Below, one piece after another: positions 26,069 to 34,089 of a DNA stretch of 64,000 nt. Every line of letters starts with the position of its first letter. Position 1 is the stretch's first letter. The position numbers and the translations under genes are program-made. The DNA is from Thalassotalea sp. LPB0316. GTDB lineage: Bacteria > Pseudomonadota > Gammaproteobacteria > Enterobacterales > Alteromonadaceae. The DNA is taken from positions 248,001 through 312,000 of the forward strand of contig NZ_CP062946.1 of assembly GCF_014898095.1 (NCBI RefSeq), given 5' to 3'. A model generated the notes under the pieces. The model was not told the origin of the DNA. It did not search any database and worked only from the letters and a program-made list of their open reading frames with translations.

Positions 26069-26839
26069 ATGTGTATTTTATTTATCGCGGTAAATTCGCA
26101 TCCAAACTATCCATTGATCATTGCCGCTAATCGCGATGAGTTTCACACGCGGCCTACGCAAGCGATGAGTTGGTGGCAAGAGCGAGAATTACTCGCCGGT
26201 AAAGACTTGCAAGCAGATGGCACTTGGTTGGCCATTAGAGCCAATGGTTTCCTATCTGCACTGACCAACTTTCGCGAACTCCCGCTCAAAACGGGCGAGT
26301 TTAAAAGTCGAGGGGAATTACCATTACTCGCACTAGAAAAAACCGAGCAAGAGGTTAAAGCGCATTTAATCAAACATTCAAATGCCTACCAAGGTTTTAA
26401 CCTGTTATTTGGCAATCATCAAAACCTCATCTGCTTCGACAGCAGCAAAAAACAATTCACTCCTTTAAGCCAAGGATTTCACAGTATTTGTAATGGTTCG
26501 TTAGATGATAAATGGCCTAAAATGGCACGTGGTGAACAAGCATTAGAAGCGTATGTCAATCAGCATCAGGAAATAAACCATCAAGCCTTATTCGACCTAT
26601 TAACAGATCAACAACAAGCCCCTGACGAACTGCTACCAGAAACGGGCATCGGGCTTGAGTGGGAGCGCACGCTCAGTTCTATTATGATCATCGGTAAAGA
26701 ATATGGAACGCGTTCTTCTTGTGTTTATACTTTGTCTCGTCAAGGCCACATAGCCGTATCTGAAAGAACATTTTCACCAACTGGCGAGTGCCTAAACAGC
26801 CTAACGTTTAACTGGCAGATTGACATTAACAATAGCTAA
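26069..26839 (+). CDS. NRDE family (TANGO2-like) protein
   Basis: 256 residues from the ATG at 26069; the family begins MCxLF, so the in-frame TTG at 26060 is less likely. Visible are MCILFIAVNSHPNYPLIIAANRDEF, with the NRDE motif that names the family, GTWLAIRANG and SSIMIIGKEYGTRSSCV. The Cys at position 2 resembles an Ntn-hydrolase nucleophile. The biochemical role is unsettled; eukaryotic TANGO2 has been linked to Golgi, haem and lipid metabolism. Its promoter must lie within or next to the MITE-like element directly upstream. Confidence 0.9.
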   Translation: MCILFIAVNSHPNYPLIIAANRDEFHTRPTQAMSWWQERELLAGKDLQADGTWLAIRANGFLSALTNFRELPLKTGEFKSRGELPLLALEKTEQEVKAHLIKHSNAYQGFNLLFGNHQNLICFDSSKKQFTPLSQGFHSICNGSLDDKWPKMARGEQALEAYVNQHQEINHQALFDLLTDQQQAPDELLPETGIGLEWERTLSSIMIIGKEYGTRSSCVYTLSRQGHIAVSERTFSPTGECLNSLTFNWQIDINNS

Positions 26840-26961
26840 AAGGACAGACGTTAAGTGCTAAAACCTGCTTTACATCAAGTTTTGAATGGATTTTAAATGA
26901 CAAAAATCATTATCGAGCGTAGTGTAGTTAACTTATTAATATCTTGTAAACTTGGCAACAT

Positions 26962-28302
26962 ATGACGCTTTCGTTAAGTCGTTCACTCAAGAATCTTTCA
27001 GGTCAACTCGAACGTTTTATTAACGGGCGACTTTGGCTCAAAGTGTTAATTGCATTGGCTCTCGGCGTATTAGCGGGCATTTTGTTAGGGCCGGATTTAG
27101 GCTTAGTATCAAGTGAAACCGCTCAGGTGATCACTGCTTGGTTAGCCCTACCTGGGCAAGTATTTCTTGCGGTCATTCAAATGATCGTTGTTCCTTTAGT
27201 TATCGCCTCGATTGTGCGCGGTTTAGCCGCTAATAATAACCCCGTTGCTTTGCGACAAAATGGGATTATCGCGGTTGCCTTTATTTTTGTCTCTACTGCA
27301 ATCGCTGCCGCGATTGGTATTGTGCTAGCCCTTTATATTCAGCCCGGAAACTATGTAGATGCCACCGATTTAGTCGCTTCTGCCTCTGCTACAGCGCCAG
27401 TTGCGAATAACATCCAAGGGTTTCCCGGCATTTCAGAGCTGCCCAATAAATTATCGGCATTAATTCCCAAAAATCCACTCGCATCAATGGCATCAGGCGA
27501 GATGTTGCAAGTCATATTATTCTCTGCATTGCTCGGCATAGCGATGCTGTCGATTTCAGCGGCCCAAGCAAAGCCGTTGTATGATTTATTGGGCGCATTG
27601 CAAGAAATTAGCTTACGCATTGTCTCTTGGGCAATGCAACTAGCTCCTCTGGCTGTTTTTGGCTTGATAACTCGGCTCGTTGCTAACCTTGGTGTCGAAG
27701 TATTGATGAGTATGCTGATCTATGTACTTACGGTTATTTTAGGCCTACTGTTAATCTCTGCGCTCTATTTCTTGGTTGCTAAAATGACCTTAAAGATGCC
27801 GTTCTATTCGTTCTTCCAACATGTCCGCGAATTGCTTTTGTTAGCTTTTTCAACGAGTAGCTCTGCCGCCATTATGCCAGTGTCGTTACAAGTGGTTGAA
27901 GATAAGTTAAAAATAAGGCCAGATATCGCTCGATTTTTAATTCCGCTTGGGGCCACTATTAACATGACAGGGACCGCGCTTTACCAAGGCGTTGCGACGG
28001 TATTTTTAGCGCAAGTTTTTAACGTGGATTTGAGTCTAGCTAGCTATGTTTTTATTGTTACTATGGCTGTTGCTGCATCAGTCGGCTCACCTGCTACGCC
28101 TGGCGCGGGTATCATAATTTTGAGTATGGTTTTAGAGGGCGTAGGTATACCGGCAGCAGGAATTGCGCTTATCTTAGGCGTGGATCGGATTTTAGATATG
28201 TGTCGAACGTCGGTCAACGTGCTTGGTGATGTGGTCACCTGTGGTGTTGTTCAGTATGTGAATAAAGATGCGTTGCCCGAAAATCAAGTAGCCGAAGTCT
28301 AA
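26962..28302 (+). CDS. Dicarboxylate/amino acid:cation symporter (DAACS/GLT fold)
   Basis: 446 residues, hydrophobic throughout, with the family order of helices and re-entrant loops: AFSTSSSAAIMPVSLQ (hairpin 1), PLGATINMTGTALYQ (helix 7) and VGSPATPGAGI (hairpin 2), then DRILDMCRTSVNVLGD in helix 8. Members import glutamate, aspartate or C4-dicarboxylates with Na+ or H+. The helix-7 motif is NMTGT (about 334-338) instead of NMDGT; in the archaeal GltPh that Asp takes part in a sodium site, so cation coupling may differ. The conserved Arg/Asp in helix 8 are kept. The substrate cannot be told. Confidence 0.92.
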   Translation: MTLSLSRSLKNLSGQLERFINGRLWLKVLIALALGVLAGILLGPDLGLVSSETAQVITAWLALPGQVFLAVIQMIVVPLVIASIVRGLAANNNPVALRQNGIIAVAFIFVSTAIAAAIGIVLALYIQPGNYVDATDLVASASATAPVANNIQGFPGISELPNKLSALIPKNPLASMASGEMLQVILFSALLGIAMLSISAAQAKPLYDLLGALQEISLRIVSWAMQLAPLAVFGLITRLVANLGVEVLMSMLIYVLTVILGLLLISALYFLVAKMTLKMPFYSFFQHVRELLLLAFSTSSSAAIMPVSLQVVEDKLKIRPDIARFLIPLGATINMTGTALYQGVATVFLAQVFNVDLSLASYVFIVTMAVAASVGSPATPGAGIIILSMVLEGVGIPAAGIALILGVDRILDMCRTSVNVLGDVVTCGVVQYVNKDALPENQVAEV

Positions 28303-28418
28303 TGGATTATTTTCTTGTTACACATTCTTTTATGGTGTAGCTACCAGAGAGCCAAACAAGTGCCATACTTATCATATCAGTTCAGCATAAATACGAGTAA
28401 AAAAGCATAGGGATTTAA

Positions 28419-30086
28419 GTGGAAACATTACAACTCATCGGCACCATTTTGGGTGGCTTAGGGCTCTTCTTATTAGCAATAAGTTTAATGACTGATGGCC
28501 TCAAGTTGGCTGCGGGCCCAGCGCTAAGATCAATATTAGCGACATGGAGTAAAACGCCAATGCGCGGGATAATGGCGGGTTACTTGATGACTGCTATCGT
28601 CCAATCATCAAGCGCGGTTACCGTAGCCTCGTTGGGTTTCGTTAACGCCGGTTTAATGACGATGCGCCAAGCACTCGGCATTGTTTATGGTGCCAATGTC
28701 GGTACAACAATGACGGGCTGGTTAGTTGCAATCGTCGGATTTAAATTCAATATCCAAACATTTGCCCTACCGCTTATTGGTATTGGTATGTTGATAAAAA
28801 TGGTTAAGCCCAATACCCGTTTAGCCTATGCTGGTATGGCTCTGGTCGGTTTTGGCTTGTTCTTTATCGGTATTGATATCTTAAAACTCGCCTTTGAAGG
28901 CGTTGTTGAGACATTCGATATAAGTCAGTTCAAAGCGGAGGGCGTCGGGGGTATTTTGACCTTTGTACTTGTCGGTGCAGTCATGACAATCCTAACCCAA
29001 TCATCGAGTGCTGCAATAGCCCTGACGATTACCGCAGCGACAAGTGAGATGGTGGGTATGTACGCGGCTGGCGCAATGGTTATTGGCGCCAATATCGGCA
29101 CAACATCAACCGCGCTACTGGCGACCATTGGTGCAACATCTAACGCTAAACGAGTAGCCGCCGCTCAAACAATCTTCAACTTAGTTACCGCGATTGTGGC
29201 GCTAATCCTTTTACCTGTGTTGTTTTGGCTAATCGACGAAATAACCACTTTATTAGAGATCACGGCAAACCCTGCTATTTCATTAGCTATTTTCCATACT
29301 TTATTCAATATCTTGGGGGTCTTGATTGTTTATCCACACAACAATCGAATCGCAGGATTTTTAGAAAAACGCTTTCGAACTTGGGAGGAAAAAGCATCGC
29401 ATCCAAAATATATCGACAATACGGTAGCGCAAACACCAGTGCTCGCTGTTAACGCGATACTGCTTGAGCTGTTGTCAATTTCAGACAAAATCATCGCCCT
29501 CTATAACAACGTTATTCCCAAACGGAAAATCCCAGTTAAACAAGCGACTGAACAACTACATGTTATTCAAGCATTGTCTAAAGAGGTATCTAATTTTATT
29601 GTTAGGGTTGAGGGCTCAGCCTTGCAAGATAAAACTTCAACGGCACTTGCCACCCTACTACGGATAGAGCATTACTTGATTACCTGTACCAAATCAGTAG
29701 AGCATTTGAGCAATAAACTCGACAACCGACAAAACCTGATGAGTGCTCATTTTGAAGATCAATTACTCGAGTTTTTTCACAACACCGACAATTTTATGAT
29801 ACTGGCAAGGGGTGAAAGCGATGAAGAATTACCTGACTTAAACCACCAATTTGAGGGCTTGCAAATTCAACATAACGCCCTTAAAGCTGAGTTGATCAGT
29901 GGTGCAACAAAAGCGCAAATTAATGTAGAACAGATGTCGAGCGCAATAGATTGTATCGCAGAAAATTTAATGTTGGCAGAAAATTGGTGTAAAGCGTTTG
30001 TTCGTCTTCATTCACTTGAAACGGATATTGAAAAAGAAAATCAAACAGAAGAACAAGAACAAGCAACGATTATTGATGCAGAATAA
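28419..30086 (+). CDS. Na/Pi cotransporter family protein with PhoU-like C-terminus
   Basis: 555 residues from a GTG at 28419 with GGGAT upstream. The N-terminal membrane part (about 1-310) has the family's inverted repeat with two QSSSA motifs (TAIVQSSSAVTVASLG and LTQSSSAAIALT), which bind sodium and phosphate in related type II transporters. The remainder (about 340-540) is helical and soluble, resembling PhoU-like regulatory domains. It likely moves phosphate with sodium. It is followed after 23 bases by the MBL gene and then the LOG gene, a probable operon. Confidence 0.92.
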   Translation: METLQLIGTILGGLGLFLLAISLMTDGLKLAAGPALRSILATWSKTPMRGIMAGYLMTAIVQSSSAVTVASLGFVNAGLMTMRQALGIVYGANVGTTMTGWLVAIVGFKFNIQTFALPLIGIGMLIKMVKPNTRLAYAGMALVGFGLFFIGIDILKLAFEGVVETFDISQFKAEGVGGILTFVLVGAVMTILTQSSSAAIALTITAATSEMVGMYAAGAMVIGANIGTTSTALLATIGATSNAKRVAAAQTIFNLVTAIVALILLPVLFWLIDEITTLLEITANPAISLAIFHTLFNILGVLIVYPHNNRIAGFLEKRFRTWEEKASHPKYIDNTVAQTPVLAVNAILLELLSISDKIIALYNNVIPKRKIPVKQATEQLHVIQALSKEVSNFIVRVEGSALQDKTSTALATLLRIEHYLITCTKSVEHLSNKLDNRQNLMSAHFEDQLLEFFHNTDNFMILARGESDEELPDLNHQFEGLQIQHNALKAELISGATKAQINVEQMSSAIDCIAENLMLAENWCKAFVRLHSLETDIEKENQTEEQEQATIIDAE

Positions 30087-30109
30087 CTTCAACGAGGTGA
30101 GGATTAAAC

Positions 30110-31528
30110 ATGGCTAGTTTAACGTTTTATGGCGCTATTGAGGGCGTTACCGGCTCTAATTATTTACTTGAGGTTGGCAACAGTAAAATCGTGCTCGATT
30201 GCGGCTTATTCCAAGGCCGTCGAGAAGAAGAAGCCAAAAACCACGAGCCATTTCCTTATTCACCTCAAGATATTGATGCCGTCATCGTATCTCACGCCCA
30301 CCTTGATCATTCAGGTCGTCTGCCGGTCCTGACTAAACAAGGTTATGGTGGCCCAATCTATATGACTTCGCCAACGCTTGAGCTAATTGCGGTATTATTA
30401 AAAGATGCAGCGTCATTGCAAGAGCGAGATGTCGAGTGGGAAAATAAGCGCCGTAAGCGTGCTGGTAAAAAGCTACTTGAACCTATTTATACCGAAGATG
30501 ATGTTGAAGAAACACTCTACCAATGCGAAGGAATTAACTACCACCAAACACTCAAAGTAACACCAGAAGTGTGTGTGAAATTTCTAGAAGCTGGCCATAT
30601 TCTCGGCTCCTCTATTTTAGAAATCACGATAAGCGAACACGGTAAGCAAAAAACACTCGTTTTTTCAGGTGACCTGGGTAACTCTCAGGCGGCTTTGTTG
30701 CGCGACCCCGATATTGTTGAACGCGCCGATATCGTGCTTTTAGAATCGACTTATGGCGATCGAGAGCACAAATCAATCGACGACACCCTCACAGAGTTTG
30801 AGCAGGTTATTGAACAAGCCTCAGAAAATGGCGGCAACATTCTCATTCCATCGTTTGCTGTTGGCAGAACTCAAGAAATTATTTTTCGCCTAGGCGAACT
30901 TTACCAACAAGGCAAACTCAAACAACAGGCTATTTACCTAGATAGCCCTATGGCAATTGCAGTAACAGAGATATATCACCGCTATCAGGATGTCTTTAAC
31001 GTTGAAGATAAAAGTGCGATTAACCAAAGTAACTCAACAGCTGCTTGGCACAAAAAGAGCTTGCATACCTTTTTACCAATCCTGCGATATTCAACAACCA
31101 CTGAAGAATCGATGTTACTCAATAAAATAAAAAGTGGTGCGATTATCATTGCGGGTAGCGGTATGTGTAACGGCGGACGAATCAGACACCACTTGAAACA
31201 CAACTTATGGCAAAAACAAGCTCATGTTATCTTTGTCGGTTACCAAGCAATTGGCACCCCTGGACGATCAATTGTTGATGGTATTCAAAACATTAAACTC
31301 GCTGGTGAAAATATTGCCGTAAAAGCGCAAATTCATACCTTGGGGGGATTTTCTGCCCACGCTAGCCAATCACAGTTACTTGACTGGCTGTCACATTTTA
31401 GTGATAAAACAGCCAAGTTATTTTTAGTTCACGGCGAAGAAGCAGCCAAACAAAGCTTACTTGAACAAGTGAAAAGTAGAGGTTGGCAAGCGACAATCCC
31501 AACTTTCGATCAAACCATTACCTTTTAG
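30110..31528 (+). CDS. MBL-fold beta-CASP RNA-type hydrolase
   Basis: 472 residues. The metallo-beta-lactamase motif HAHLDH is in SHAHLDHSGRLP, further metal ligands are in GHILGSS and SGDLGNS, and the beta-CASP insertion and RNA-specificity region contain GSGMCNGGRIRHH and HTLGGFSAHASQ. Homologues are zinc-dependent ribonucleases or RNA-processing enzymes related to CPSF73; bacterial forms of this length are mostly uncharacterised. GAGGTGAGG precedes the start. It lies between the phosphate transporter and the LOG gene, which start close together. Confidence 0.9.
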   Translation: MASLTFYGAIEGVTGSNYLLEVGNSKIVLDCGLFQGRREEEAKNHEPFPYSPQDIDAVIVSHAHLDHSGRLPVLTKQGYGGPIYMTSPTLELIAVLLKDAASLQERDVEWENKRRKRAGKKLLEPIYTEDDVEETLYQCEGINYHQTLKVTPEVCVKFLEAGHILGSSILEITISEHGKQKTLVFSGDLGNSQAALLRDPDIVERADIVLLESTYGDREHKSIDDTLTEFEQVIEQASENGGNILIPSFAVGRTQEIIFRLGELYQQGKLKQQAIYLDSPMAIAVTEIYHRYQDVFNVEDKSAINQSNSTAAWHKKSLHTFLPILRYSTTTEESMLLNKIKSGAIIIAGSGMCNGGRIRHHLKHNLWQKQAHVIFVGYQAIGTPGRSIVDGIQNIKLAGENIAVKAQIHTLGGFSAHASQSQLLDWLSHFSDKTAKLFLVHGEEAAKQSLLEQVKSRGWQATIPTFDQTITF

Positions 31529-31538
31529 AACGAGATAA

Positions 31539-32363
31539 ATGAATAAAAACAACAATAAGAAGTCAATTTTTCCAAGTGCGCACGACGACTTACAAGAAGC
31601 AAAACTCAATCAGCTGACCCATTCGTCTTATTCATTAGCCTACGCCGATGATGACTTTTTACTGCGCGATGAATTAAGAGCAGTCAGGCTACAGCTCGAA
31701 TGGCTTAAGCCAGATATGATTTTACAAGAGCACGATATTCACTCTACTGTTGTCATCTTCGGGGGCGCACGGTTTTCAGATCCCGAAAAGTGTCATGAAT
31801 CAGATCCTAGCAAACAAGCAAAGTGCTTAGAAAACTCTCGTTACTACCCAATAGCACGCACGCTCGCTCAGCGTATCACTGAGCTATCACTTGAGCACAA
31901 AGGTCAAGAATATGTCATCGTGACCGGTGGTGGCCCGGGGATCATGGAAGCGGCAAATAGAGGGGCAACAGATGTTGGCGGTAAAAGTGTTGGCTTAAAT
32001 ATCGTATTACCGAAAGAGCAACAACCCAACCCCTACATCACACCTGAGTTGTGTTTTCAGTTTCACTACTTTGCCATGAGAAAAATGCATTTTCTTAAAC
32101 GCGCATGTGGTTTAGTCGCCTTCCCCGGTGGTTTCGGCACGTTAGATGAGTTATTTGAAACCTTGACCCTGATCCAAACCAAAAAAATCAAACCTGTACC
32201 GGTAATTTTAATCAATAAAAGCTACTGGCAAAACCTGATAAACTTTGATTTTTTAGTCGAACAAGGCGCTATTTGCCCAGAAGATGCAAAGCTCATTAGT
32301 TGGGCTGAAACCGCTGAAGAAGCCTATGGATTACTCGATCAGCACTGGCGGGAGCAGCACTAG
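31539..32363 (+). CDS. LOG family (TIGR00730-like) nucleotide phosphoribohydrolase
   Basis: 274 residues. The diagnostic motif PGGFGTLDELFE and the preceding GGGPGIMEAANRGA are present, together with FHYFAMRKMHFLKRA. LOG proteins cleave nucleoside 5'-monophosphates to base plus ribose phosphate (cytokinin activation in plants; purine nucleotide salvage by PpnN in bacteria). It starts 10 bases after the MBL gene, so it is probably cotranscribed. The exact nucleotide substrate is not evident. Confidence 0.9.
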   Translation: MNKNNNKKSIFPSAHDDLQEAKLNQLTHSSYSLAYADDDFLLRDELRAVRLQLEWLKPDMILQEHDIHSTVVIFGGARFSDPEKCHESDPSKQAKCLENSRYYPIARTLAQRITELSLEHKGQEYVIVTGGGPGIMEAANRGATDVGGKSVGLNIVLPKEQQPNPYITPELCFQFHYFAMRKMHFLKRACGLVAFPGGFGTLDELFETLTLIQTKKIKPVPVILINKSYWQNLINFDFLVEQGAICPEDAKLISWAETAEEAYGLLDQHWREQH

Positions 32364-32491
32364 CCGCTAGTAAAGTCGCCGTTTGACGAGCCTAAACGAC
32401 TAAATCACCTAACTATGGGCATGACCTTTAACACCGATATGTTAAACTGGCGACTTATTATCGCCAATTTTAAAATTAATATGAGGCCACT

Positions 32492-32992
32492 GTGGAAAAA
32501 TACGAAGAACTTTTAGTATCCATTCGCAAAGTTATTCGCGCTATTGATCTCCACTCAAAACAGCTAAACAAATCCTCTGGCTTAACGGGGCCTCAGCTAC
32601 TTATTATGCAAGAAATCGCACGTGTTAAAGGTGTAACAGCTAGTCAAATAGCTAAGCAAATTAACTTAAGCGCAGCGACCGTCACCAATATTCTAGATCG
32701 GCTAGAAAACAGAGCGCTAATCGCTCGCGTACGAAACGATCAAGACAAGCGCCGAGTCGGTTTATTTCTTACCGAACAGGGGCGCGCTGCATTAATTGAT
32801 GCTCCACAACCGCTACAAGAGCACTTTATTCAAAACTTTTGTAGTTTAGCGCAGTGGGAACAATCACTCTTACTGTCATCAATGCAACGCATTGCATCAA
32901 TGATGGATGCTACAGAGCTCGATGCAGCGCCCGTTTTAGAAATAGAGTCGATGCAAAAAAGTACTGAGCACAACGATCAAGGCACAGATTAG
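32492..32992 (+). CDS. MarR family transcriptional regulator
   Basis: 166 residues from a GTG at 32492. The winged helix is clear: LTGPQLLIMQEIARVKGVTASQIAKQINLSAATVTNILDRLE, then the wing RNDQDKRRVGLFLTEQG. The 30 residues at each end form the dimer helices. MarR proteins repress nearby genes and release DNA on binding small ligands. Its target might be the AblB-like/glnD genes downstream or an unlinked locus; no ligand is evident. Confidence 0.9.
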   Translation: MEKYEELLVSIRKVIRAIDLHSKQLNKSSGLTGPQLLIMQEIARVKGVTASQIAKQINLSAATVTNILDRLENRALIARVRNDQDKRRVGLFLTEQGRAALIDAPQPLQEHFIQNFCSLAQWEQSLLLSSMQRIASMMDATELDAAPVLEIESMQKSTEHNDQGTD

Positions 32993-32999
32993 CCCAAAA

Positions 33000-33260
33000 A
33001 CAAATCAGCAATTCACTTGAGAACACTCTCTCTAGCATATTTATTACTGCCCCTTGATTGCCTCTTCTTTCGTGCCTAGCCGCTACCACCTCCCAAAAAC
33101 CAACAAAATTAATTACAACTCAACTAGTTTCAACTGTAATTAAAATAAGAAGTAAAGTAGCTACAGCCCCTTAAGAAGCAAGAAAAATAACTCAAAACTT
33201 AGCTTTTGATCATTTAAACACCATTTGTTATAGTTAGACCTCTAAGCATTTTACAAAAAT
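33000..33260. other. Intergenic region with promoter for AblB-like gene
   Basis: No gene is seen here. TATAGT at 33229-33234 is a plausible -10 element with start of transcription around 33241; the leader would be very short. The rest is AT-rich without clear structure. Confidence 0.35.
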
Positions 33261-34088
33261 ATGAAGGAGGATGTTATTTGTAAACAATTAGAGCAACTCA
33301 GCAATGAAGTTGGCGCGGTTTTTGTCGAAGATCGCAACACCAAGACACTGAGGTTTGATAGTATGGGCTCAGCGAGTCTGTCCTCTTTTGTCCCGTCGAT
33401 AAAGCAACTGGCCAAGCAGCAAGGGTTTAAAAAACTCACCGTAAAAGCTCCCGACAGCCAAGCCATTTATTTCTTTCAACACGGCTTTAAAATTGAAGCA
33501 TCAATACTTGCCTATTACGGTTTACAAGACGCTATATATCTTGCCTATTACTTTGACCCAGCCCCTAATGCGCTGTCAGCGCCACAGGCTGAAATATTAG
33601 ACAAAGCACTATCGCCACAGACTAATACACACTCGCAAAACAATACCAACGAGCAACCCATTGTTGTTGTCGCTCAAGCAAGTAGCGATCAATCATCGGT
33701 ATTGAGTACACCTGTAGAAACGTTTTCCGGCCAAATAAAATGCGTTAGCAATGATCAAGTTGACACCTTTAATGGGTTTATTGGTGAACAAGCCATTGCT
33801 CGTGTCAATACACTCTTTCATCAACACGACAAAGCAGTAGAGTTATTGGATTTTACGGTTGATCTAAAGACAGATCCTTGTGTTGTACTAAAATCTCTAC
33901 TGCCGTTTATTGAATTGCACTACAAAGAGCATGGCTGTGAAACTATCTTCACCATAGTTTCAGCCAACAGCTTAGCAGTCAACAAAGGGTTTGCAGATGC
34001 CGATTTCGAATTTGGCGGGACGCTAAAAAACGAGTCGACATTTCAGGGCCAGCTCAGTCACTTAAACACATGGTTTAAGAGGCTTTAA
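33261..34088 (+). CDS. AblB-like GNAT acetyltransferase
   Basis: 275 residues if started at the ATG at 33261. The segment FQHGFKIEASILAYYGLQDAIYLAYYF and the end FADADFEFGGTLKNES...LNTWFKRL match the ends of beta-lysine N-acetyltransferases (AblB), which make the osmolyte N-acetyl-beta-lysine. A linker rich in Gln/Ser/Asn (about 110-150) separates an N-terminal part from a C-terminal GNAT core. No lysine 2,3-aminomutase (ablA) is adjacent. A perfect AAGGAGG at 33264-33270 lies inside the frame, after the ATG, so translation might instead begin at ATT 33276. It ends one base before glnD, which suggests coupling. Confidence 0.7.
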   Translation: MKEDVICKQLEQLSNEVGAVFVEDRNTKTLRFDSMGSASLSSFVPSIKQLAKQQGFKKLTVKAPDSQAIYFFQHGFKIEASILAYYGLQDAIYLAYYFDPAPNALSAPQAEILDKALSPQTNTHSQNNTNEQPIVVVAQASSDQSSVLSTPVETFSGQIKCVSNDQVDTFNGFIGEQAIARVNTLFHQHDKAVELLDFTVDLKTDPCVVLKSLLPFIELHYKEHGCETIFTIVSANSLAVNKGFADADFEFGGTLKNESTFQGQLSHLNTWFKRL

Positions 34089-34089
34089 A

